Shown: positions 56,631 through 64,000 of the stretch, one piece after another
Layout: each line of letters starts with the position of its first letter
Position numbering within the stretch: position 1 is the first letter of the stretch
From: Coralloluteibacterium thermophilum
GTDB lineage: Bacteria; Pseudomonadota; Gammaproteobacteria; Xanthomonadales; Xanthomonadaceae
Assembly: GCF_042654365.1 (NCBI RefSeq)
Contig: NZ_JBHSGG010000030.1
Span: 1-64,000, forward strand
Reading direction: 5' to 3'
Length of the DNA: 64,000 nt
Program-made: the position numbers and the translations under genes
Notes under the pieces: model-generated
Databases searched by the model: none
What the model saw: the letters and a program-made list of their open reading frames with translations, nothing else
What the model was told of the DNA's origin: nothing

Positions 56631-57764
56631 ATGTCCACCCCGTCCGCCGGCCGCAACGGCCGCTTCCGTCGTCGCGTCGCCACGCTGCTGGAGACGGCCG
56701 ACGTGCGCCTCGACGGCGACCGTGCCTGGGACATGCAGGTCCACGACGGCCGCCTGTATCGGCGCCTGCTGGCGCAGGGCTCGCTGGGCCTGGGCGAGAG
56801 CTACGTCGACGGCTGGTGGGACGCGGCCTCGCTCGACGGGCTGGTCTTCCGCCTGCTGGACGCGCGCCTGGACGAGCGGGTGCACGGCGCCGGCGCGATC
56901 CTGGACGGCCTCGTCGCGCGGCTGGTGAATCTGCAGACCCGGCGCCGCAGCCGCGTGGTCGGCGAGCGGCACTACGACCTCGGCAACGACCTCTACACCG
57001 CGATGCTGGGCCGGCGCCTGGTCTACAGCTGCGGCTACTGGCGCGACGCCGACGACCTCGACGCGGCGCAGGAGGCCAAGCTCGACCTGGTGTGCCGCAA
57101 GCTCGGCCTCGCGCCCGGCATGCGCGTGCTCGACATCGGCTGCGGGTGGGGCGAGGCGCTGAAGTTCGCGACCGAACGCTACGGCGTCGAGGGCGTCGGC
57201 GTCACCATCTCGCGCGAGCAGGCGGACTACGCGCGCACGCTCTGCGCGGGCCTGCCGGTGGAGATCCGCCTGGCCGACTACCGCGACCTCGACGAGCGCT
57301 TCGATGCGATCTTCTCCATCGGCATGTTCGAGCACGTCGGCGTGCGCAACTACGCGACCTTCTTCGACGTGGCGCGGCGCTGCCTCGCCGACGACGGGCT
57401 GTTCCTGCTGCACACCATCGGCGGCGAGCGTTCGACCCGCCACACCGACCCCTGGATCGCGCGCTACATCTTTCCCAACTCCATGCTGCCGTCCGCCGCG
57501 CAGATCGCGCGCACGGTGGAGGGCCGCTACGTGGTCGAGGACTGGCACAACTTCGGCGCCGACTACGAACGCACGCTGCAGGCCTGGCGCAGCAACGTGG
57601 AGGCGGCCTGGGACCGCCTGCCCCGCTACGACGCGCGCTTCCGGCGCCTGTGGCGCTACTACCTGTCGAGCTGCATCGCGGCGTTCCGGGCGCGGCGCAT
57701 CCAGCTCTGGCAGCTCGTGCTCTCGCCGCGTGGCGTTCCGGGCGGCTACGTGGCGCCGCGCTGA
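56631..57764 (+). CDS. cfa: Cyclopropane-fatty-acyl-phospholipid synthase
   Basis: A 377-residue SAM-dependent enzyme that adds a methylene bridge to unsaturated acyl chains of membrane phospholipids. The N-terminal lipid-binding domain has GSLGLGESYVDGWWD. The catalytic domain has HYDLGNDLY, the sugar-like YSCGYW, SAM loop VLDIGCGWGE and MFEHVGVRNY. The C-terminal IPN/FPNSMLPS and WHNFGADYERTL complete the family pattern. ATG 56631 is used; a GTG directly before it is also possible. With the desaturase and plsB it forms a loose membrane-lipid group. Confidence 0.94.
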   Translation: MSTPSAGRNGRFRRRVATLLETADVRLDGDRAWDMQVHDGRLYRRLLAQGSLGLGESYVDGWWDAASLDGLVFRLLDARLDERVHGAGAILDGLVARLVNLQTRRRSRVVGERHYDLGNDLYTAMLGRRLVYSCGYWRDADDLDAAQEAKLDLVCRKLGLAPGMRVLDIGCGWGEALKFATERYGVEGVGVTISREQADYARTLCAGLPVEIRLADYRDLDERFDAIFSIGMFEHVGVRNYATFFDVARRCLADDGLFLLHTIGGERSTRHTDPWIARYIFPNSMLPSAAQIARTVEGRYVVEDWHNFGADYERTLQAWRSNVEAAWDRLPRYDARFRRLWRYYLSSCIAAFRARRIQLWQLVLSPRGVPGGYVAPR

Positions 57765-57856
57765 GGGCGTCTCGCGACAGGCGGCGCGAGGCACGCTCGG
57801 GGACGCGCGGACGGTCCGGGTAGACTGCCGCCTCCATCCGCCGTACCGCATCGTCC

Positions 57857-58732
57857 ATGTCGATCGTCCGTCTCCCCGCCCTCGTCCTCGCGCTCGCCCT
57901 GGCCGGCTGCGCCACGGCACCGCAGTCCGCCGCCCCACCCGCCACGGCGGCCGCCGCGGACGACAACCTCAACGCGGTCGCCTGGGTCCAGACCAGCGCC
58001 GAGTACCGGATGCTGGCGATGCAGACCTACCGCAGCGCCGCCGCGCTGCTGGACGCGGCGCTGGCCGACCCCGACTGGGACGCGCTGCTGCCCGAGGACC
58101 GCCTCGTCCCCGCCCGGGGGCTCGCGCCCGCGGTCGTGCTCGACATCGACGAGACGGTGCTCGACAACTCCCCCTACCAGGCCCGCCTGGTGCGCGACGG
58201 CGGCGAGTACGACGAGGCGAGCTGGGACGCCTGGGTCCGCGAGGAGGCCGCCGGCGCGGTCCCGGGCGCGCTGGCCTTCACCCGCGCCGCCGCCGCCCGG
58301 GGCATCGAGGTCATCTACGTCTCCAACCGGGCCGCCCACCTGGAGGCGGCGACCCTCGCCAACCTTCGCGCCCTCGGCTTCCCGGTCGGCGAGCCGGAGC
58401 GGGTGTTCTACGGCCTCGGCCGCCACATCGAAGGCTGCGAGCAGCACGGCTCGGAGAAGGGCTGCCGCCGCCAGGCGGTCTCGCGCGACTACCGCGTGCT
58501 GATGCAGATCGGCGACCAGCTCGGCGACTTCGCGACGATCGACGCCAACACGCCCGCCGCCCGCGCGGCGCTGCTGGAGGCGCACGCCGACTGGATCGGC
58601 AGCCGCTGGTGGGCCCTGCCCGGCCCCACCTACGGCAGCTGGGAGCCAGCCCTGTTCGGCAACGACTGGCGCCAGCCGCGCGAGGCACGTCGTGCGGCCA
58701 AGCGCGCCGCGCTGCAGTTCTCGGAAGGCTGA
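57857..58732 (+). CDS. Class C acid phosphatase / 5'-nucleotidase lipoprotein (e(P4) family)
   Basis: A 291-residue HAD-family phosphatase with a lipoprotein signal (LALAGC, Cys18) and an Ala-Pro-rich linker. HAD motif I is VLDIDETVLDN (nucleophile D96, acid D98), motif II VIYVSNR, and motif IV IGDQLGDF. It probably removes phosphate from nucleotides such as NMN or 5'-AMP at the cell surface for uptake. Length and motifs match the e(P4) family. Confidence 0.92.
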   Translation: MSIVRLPALVLALALAGCATAPQSAAPPATAAAADDNLNAVAWVQTSAEYRMLAMQTYRSAAALLDAALADPDWDALLPEDRLVPARGLAPAVVLDIDETVLDNSPYQARLVRDGGEYDEASWDAWVREEAAGAVPGALAFTRAAAARGIEVIYVSNRAAHLEAATLANLRALGFPVGEPERVFYGLGRHIEGCEQHGSEKGCRRQAVSRDYRVLMQIGDQLGDFATIDANTPAARAALLEAHADWIGSRWWALPGPTYGSWEPALFGNDWRQPREARRAAKRAALQFSEG

Positions 58733-58753
58733 CAAGCAGCATCAGTCACTTAC

Positions 58754-58799
58754 GTCAACAACCTGATGCGTTGACTTCATAGTCGGACGCAAGTACCTT
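58754..58799 (+). promoter_or_regulatory. Candidate promoter with overlapping inverted repeat
   Basis: TTGACT at 58771-58776, a 17-bp spacer and TACCTT at 58794-58799 form a promoter-like pair. A GTCAAC (58754-58759) / GTTGAC (58770-58775) inverted repeat overlaps the -35 box, like an operator. A second pair GCATCAG (58739-58745) / CTGATGC (58763-58769) interleaves with it. Confidence 0.45.
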
Positions 58800-58804
58800 G
58801 CGCG

Positions 58805-58908
58805 ACGCCAGCGCGGTGCCATGCCGCGATGGCCGTGTCTCCACAACACGAGCGAGTCCTCCGGCATGGCCGGATTTTGACGGGAGGCCCTCGGGCCTCC
58901 CGTTCTTG
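58805..58908 (+). ncRNA. Candidate small RNA
   Basis: Between the promoter-like pair and a strong terminator-like hairpin, about 105 bases contain no convincing reading frame. They hold two short stems, GCCAT...ATGGC (58817-58832) and CCGGC-atg-GCCGG (58861-58873), before the terminal hairpin. The nearest gene starts 75 bases beyond the terminator, so this looks like an independent transcript. No named RNA family is recognised. Confidence 0.35.
58881..58908 (+). terminator. Intrinsic terminator-like hairpin
   Basis: A 10-bp perfect stem CGGGAGGCCC / GGGCCTCCCG with a two-base loop (58881-58902) is followed by TTCTTG. It could end either the candidate small RNA or read-through from the phosphatase gene. 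Confidence 0.75.
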
Positions 58909-58982
58909 TGCGCGACGTCCAGTCAGGCGGGCGACGTGGGCGAACTGCTAGATTGTCGGGCCGATTCTTCCGGAGCAGACGC

Positions 58983-59957
58983 ATGCGCGTTCCGCACCTT
59001 GCCCTGACCGGCCTCCTGCTCGCGCTCGTCGCGCTGGCCGGCTGCCGGCGCGACGACGACCAGGCCGGCCCGCCGCCGGTCGCGGCCACGCCCGATGCCG
59101 CGGTCCACGCGCTGGCCGCGCGCCTGCAGGCGCGCGACCTGCAGGGCTTCTCGCAGCTCGCCCTGCCCCCCGCGCTGCGCGCGCAGGTGGCCGAGCGCTG
59201 GAACGCCGAACAGGCGGCCAAGCCCGCGCCCAGCGCGGAGGACCAGGCCGAGTTCGCCGCACAGATGGAACGCCTCACCGCGCCCGGCGCCGAGGACGCG
59301 CTGTACGCGGAGCTGGAGCCGCAGCTGGCGCAGTGGGAGCGGGAGTTCGCCGCCCAGGCGCCCATCGCCATGGGCATGCTCACCGGCCTGGCCAACGTCG
59401 CCATCAACCGCAGCGAGACCCTGAGCGAGGCGCAGAAGCGGCACGCCAGCGGCATCGTCGGCGCGCTGTCCGGCTGGGCCATGGAGGCGCCGCTGACCGA
59501 CCGCGAGCGCGCACGGGACGCCGTGGCGGTGACGGTCGAGACCGCCCGTGCGCTCGACCTTCCCACCGCCGACGATGTCATGGCGCTCGATTTCGATGCC
59601 GCCCTGGCCCGCGGCGGCGTGCTCTTGGACGGCGCCTTCCGGGTCGTCGCGCTGTACGGCCTCGACCTGGACGCCAGCCTCGACGGCATGGAGACCGAGA
59701 TCGTCGCGCAGGAGGACGACACCGCGCTGGTGCGGGTGAACTACACCCTCGCCGGGCGGCCGCTGCAGTTCGACATGCCGATGGTCCAGCACGACGGCCT
59801 CTGGTACAGCGCCGACGCCATCGAGAGCGCCGAGCGCCGCCTCGCCGAGCCGCTCGACGCCGACGCACCCGACACCATCCCGACCGAGACGCCGGATGCC
59901 CCCGAAGCCGGCTCCGGCACGGTGCGCGCCGCCGCGCCGGCGCCCGCCAAGGGCTGA
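58983..59957 (+). CDS. Putative lipoprotein of unknown function
   Basis: A 324-residue protein with a lipobox LVALAGC (Cys21). A helical, Ala/Glu-rich body follows and then an Asp/Pro/Ala-rich tail (residues 295-324). The central part resembles proteins that pair a two-helix domain with a small mixed domain (DGAFRVVALYGLDLDASL, then PMVQHDGLWYSADA), but no family is recognised. It is 8 bp upstream of plsB and probably co-transcribed. Confidence 0.7.
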   Translation: MRVPHLALTGLLLALVALAGCRRDDDQAGPPPVAATPDAAVHALAARLQARDLQGFSQLALPPALRAQVAERWNAEQAAKPAPSAEDQAEFAAQMERLTAPGAEDALYAELEPQLAQWEREFAAQAPIAMGMLTGLANVAINRSETLSEAQKRHASGIVGALSGWAMEAPLTDRERARDAVAVTVETARALDLPTADDVMALDFDAALARGGVLLDGAFRVVALYGLDLDASLDGMETEIVAQEDDTALVRVNYTLAGRPLQFDMPMVQHDGLWYSADAIESAERRLAEPLDADAPDTIPTETPDAPEAGSGTVRAAAPAPAKG

Positions 59958-59965
59958 ACGAAGGC

Positions 59966-62569
59966 ATGATCGACCCCACCCCACGCGATCCGGCTCCCGG
60001 CATGGAACAGCCGCGCCTGCCCCTCGACGCGCCCGCCGGCACCGCGCTGGTCCCGGCGCGCCCGCCCTACGTCGCGCCGCCGCCGCGTCCGTCGCTGTGG
60101 CGGCGCTTCCTGGGGCAGCTGCTCGAACCGTGGATCGCGCTCAAGCGCGAGCCGGCGCAGCCGGCCGCGCTGCTCGATCCGGCGCGCCCGGTCTGCTACG
60201 TGGTGGAACATCACGGCCTGTCCAACGCGCTGATCCTCGAACGCGCCTGCCGCGAGGCGGGCCTGCCTTCGCCGCTGTCGCCGCTGCCGCACGAGGCGGT
60301 GGGCCGCCGGCGCAGCTACGTGGTGATGTCGCAGCGCCGACGCCCCGTCTCGGGCCGACCGGTGCCGCGCACCCAGCAGGAAGGGCTGGCGCGCCTGCTG
60401 GACTGCCACCTCGCGCACCCCGACCTCGACGTGCAGCTGGTGCCGGTGTCGATCTTCGTCGGCCGCGCGCCCGACCGGCAGACCGGCTGGTTCCAGGTGC
60501 TGTTCTCGGAGAACTGGGCCATCGTCGGCCGCTTCCGCCGCCTGCTGGCGATCCTGCTCAACGGCCGCAACACCATCGTGCAGTTCTCGCCGGCCTTCCC
60601 GGTGCGCGACATCCTCGCCGAGGGGCTGCCGCCGGAGCGCTCGGTGCGCAAGCTCGGCCGCGTGCTGCGCGCGCACTTCCGGCGCATCCGCGCCGCGGTG
60701 ATCGGCCCCGACCTGTCGCACCGCCGCCTGTTCATCGACCGCATCCTCGACAGCGAGCCGGTGCGGCGCGCCATCGACGACCAGGCCCGCCGCGACAACA
60801 CCACCCGCGAGGAGGCATGGAAGAAGGCGCACGCCTTCGCCTGGGAGATCGCGGCCGACTATTCGCATCCGGTGGTGCGCTCGCTGTCGTTCCTGCTGAC
60901 GCCGTTCTGGAACCGCATGTACGACGGCGTCACCGTGCGCCACATGGAGACCCTGAAGGAGGTCGCGCCCGGGCACGAGGTGGTCTACACGCCCTCGCAC
61001 CGCAGCCACATCGACTACCTGCTGCTCTCCTACATCCTCTACGGCCGCGGCGTGGTGCCGCCGCACATCGTCGCCGGCGTCAACCTCAACATGCCGGTGA
61101 TCGGCTCGCTGCTGCGCCGCGGCGGCGCCTTCTTCATCCGCCGCTCGATCCGCGGCAACGCGCTGTACTCGACGGTGCTGAGCGAGTACGTCGCGCAACT
61201 GATCGGCGAGGGCTTCTCGATCGAGTACTTCGTCGAGGGCGGCCGCTCGCGCACCGGCCGCATGCTCGCGCCCAAGGGCGGCATGGTGTCGATGACGGTG
61301 CGCGCCTTCCTGCGCGCGCCGCGGCGCCCGGTGGTGTTCGTGCCGGTCTACATCGGCTACGAGAAGGTGATGGAGGGCGAGAGCTACCTCGACGAGCTCA
61401 CCGGCCGCCCGAAGCAGAAGGAGACCGTCTGGGCCCTGCTCAAGGGCGTGGCCGGCATCCTGCGCAGGCGCTACGGCAAGGTCGCGCTGTCCTTCGGCGA
61501 GCCGATCCATCTCGACGAGGTGCTCGCGCGCCACGCGCCGGGCTGGAAGGACGCCGACCCCGACGCCAAGCCCGAATGGCTGGGCGGTGCGGTGGACGAG
61601 ATCGCCGAGCGCATCGTGGTCAACATCAACAGCGCGGCCGACGTGAACCCGGTCAACCTGCTCGCCCTGGCCCTGCTCGCCACGCCGCGGCGCGCCATGG
61701 GCGAGGCCGACCTCGTCGCGCAGCTCGCGCTGGCCAAGACCCTGCTCGCCGCGGTGCCGTACTCGGAGCGGGTGACGGTCACCCCGCTGTCGCCGGCGGA
61801 GATCATCGACTACGGCGAGCGCATCGGCGTGCTCACCCGCACCCGGCACCCGCTGGGCGACGTGATCGGCTTCGAGCCCGAGACCGCGGTCCTGCAGAGC
61901 TACTACCGCAACAACGTGCTGCACCTGTTCGTCGCCGCGGCATGGATCGCCTGCTGCTTCCAGAACAGCCGGCGCATGAGCCGCGCGGGCGTGCTGCGCC
62001 TGGGCCGCGCCCTGTATCCCTTCATCCAGGGCGAGCTGTTCCTGCCCTGGGACGAGGACGGCTTCGCCGCGCGGCTGGAGCGCACCATCGACGTGTTCGT
62101 CGCCGAGGGCCTGCTCACCGCCATGCCGGCGACCGAGGGCGAGGGCGAGTGGCTGACCCGCGAGCCGGGGCAGACCGACGAGGTCTTCCGCCTGCGCGCC
62201 ATCGCCCACAGCCTGCAGCAGGCCTTCGAGCGCTACTACATCGCCATCGCCATCCTGGTGAAGAACGGCCCCGGCGCGCTCACCGCGGCCGAGCTGGAGA
62301 CGCTCTGCCAGCTCACCGCGCAGCGCCTGTCGCTGCTCTACGCGCCGGCGGCGCCGGAGTTCTTCGACAAGTCGCTGTTCCGCGGCTTCATCCAGCGGCT
62401 GCGCGGGATGGGCCTGGTGCGCGCCAACGACGAGGGCAAGCTGGTGTTCGACGAGCGCCTGGACACCTGGGCGAAGGACGCGCGGGTGATCCTCGGCCGC
62501 GAACTGCGCGCGACCATCATGACCATCTCGCCCGAGGCCGCGCGCGCCGAGGCCAGCCCGGCCGCCTGA
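59966..62569 (+). CDS. plsB: Glycerol-3-phosphate 1-O-acyltransferase
   Basis: An 867-residue membrane-associated acyltransferase that makes 1-acyl-glycerol-3-phosphate, the first step of phospholipid synthesis. Block I is SHRSHIDYLLLSY (H345, D350). The others are block II GGAFFIRRSIRGN, block III FVEGGRSRTGRML and block IV VVFVPVYIGYEKV. Length is normal for PlsB. ATG 59966 is used; ATG 60002 (MEQPRLPL) would remove a 12-residue non-conserved head. Confidence 0.95.
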   Translation: MIDPTPRDPAPGMEQPRLPLDAPAGTALVPARPPYVAPPPRPSLWRRFLGQLLEPWIALKREPAQPAALLDPARPVCYVVEHHGLSNALILERACREAGLPSPLSPLPHEAVGRRRSYVVMSQRRRPVSGRPVPRTQQEGLARLLDCHLAHPDLDVQLVPVSIFVGRAPDRQTGWFQVLFSENWAIVGRFRRLLAILLNGRNTIVQFSPAFPVRDILAEGLPPERSVRKLGRVLRAHFRRIRAAVIGPDLSHRRLFIDRILDSEPVRRAIDDQARRDNTTREEAWKKAHAFAWEIAADYSHPVVRSLSFLLTPFWNRMYDGVTVRHMETLKEVAPGHEVVYTPSHRSHIDYLLLSYILYGRGVVPPHIVAGVNLNMPVIGSLLRRGGAFFIRRSIRGNALYSTVLSEYVAQLIGEGFSIEYFVEGGRSRTGRMLAPKGGMVSMTVRAFLRAPRRPVVFVPVYIGYEKVMEGESYLDELTGRPKQKETVWALLKGVAGILRRRYGKVALSFGEPIHLDEVLARHAPGWKDADPDAKPEWLGGAVDEIAERIVVNINSAADVNPVNLLALALLATPRRAMGEADLVAQLALAKTLLAAVPYSERVTVTPLSPAEIIDYGERIGVLTRTRHPLGDVIGFEPETAVLQSYYRNNVLHLFVAAAWIACCFQNSRRMSRAGVLRLGRALYPFIQGELFLPWDEDGFAARLERTIDVFVAEGLLTAMPATEGEGEWLTREPGQTDEVFRLRAIAHSLQQAFERYYIAIAILVKNGPGALTAAELETLCQLTAQRLSLLYAPAAPEFFDKSLFRGFIQRLRGMGLVRANDEGKLVFDERLDTWAKDARVILGRELRATIMTISPEAARAEASPAA

Positions 62570-62619
62570 CCCGCGGGCACGCGTCGGCCGCGGGCGGCGG
62601 ACGCCGGACAGCGGCCCCG

Positions 62620-64000
<1,381 letters not shown>

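Noticed and set aside
53176..56631. An 1151-codon plus-strand frame spanning tdk, the Sel1-like gene and rep
   Set aside because: It runs antisense or out of frame to three well-supported genes and has no domain content.

Overview
The window is about 64 kb of very GC-rich (around 70% by eye) bacterial chromosome. It is densely coded, with many 1-8 bp start/stop overlaps and no gene-free stretch longer than 300 bp. Gene content and style point to a gammaproteobacterium of the Xanthomonadaceae/Lysobacteraceae type: opgGH, rsmG-parA-parB, rpmB-rpmG, a heme oxygenase-bacteriophytochrome pair, a caa3-type oxidase, a CrbS/CrbR-acs acetate cluster, and intergenic GGGAATC-type heptamer repeats. The genus cannot be fixed from the sequence alone. 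No tRNA, rRNA, insertion sequence, prophage or CRISPR array was seen.

Layout. 0-4 kb: osmoregulated periplasmic glucan genes opgG-opgH. 4-10 kb: a caa3 cytochrome c oxidase locus (subunit II with a fused cytochrome c domain, a fused subunit I-III, a small membrane protein, a DUF2231 protein, a CtaG-like assembly factor and a CopD/HemJ-like membrane protein). 10-13 kb: bphO-bphP red-light sensing operon. 13-25 kb: housekeeping and metabolic genes (xthA, threonine aldolase, PLD-family enzyme, GST, GNAT, MFS pump, oligopeptidase A, gamma carbonic anhydrase, YkgJ-like protein, aroE, hemB). 25-28.5 kb: an incomplete-looking oligopeptide ABC importer, then an RNase A-like CdiA-CT-type toxin with a CdiI-type immunity gene. 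28.5-32.4 kb: a minimal SPFH protein, rsmG, parA, parB, rpmB and rpmG. 32.5-34 kb: an FAD/NAD(P)-binding protein.

34-50 kb is an acetate-utilisation island. It holds a CrbS-type transporter/histidine-kinase hybrid, a CrbR-like LuxR regulator, acs, a divergent DcaP-like porin, the DUF4212 small subunit and large subunit of a sodium:solute symporter, a cNMP/CBS/DUF294 protein, a small membrane protein and a membrane-anchored DEDDh exonuclease. A two-gene ABC transporter sits between kinase and regulator. A perfect 19-bp inverted repeat lies between acs and the porin and is a candidate operator. 50-64 kb: EF-hand and SRPBCC proteins, fatty-acid desaturase, mutM, tdk, a Sel1-like protein, rep, cfa, a class C acid phosphatase, a lipoprotein, plsB and part of an ABC-F ATPase. 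A possible small-RNA unit lies near 58.8 kb.

The observations most worth following are: the free-standing RNase A-like toxin/immunity pair with all four expected active-site residues; the heptamer repeats with quadruplex potential, one of which has been absorbed into the C-terminus of thymidine kinase; the missing axial methionine in the cytochrome c domain of subunit II; the ABC insertion in the acetate island; and the candidate sRNA.
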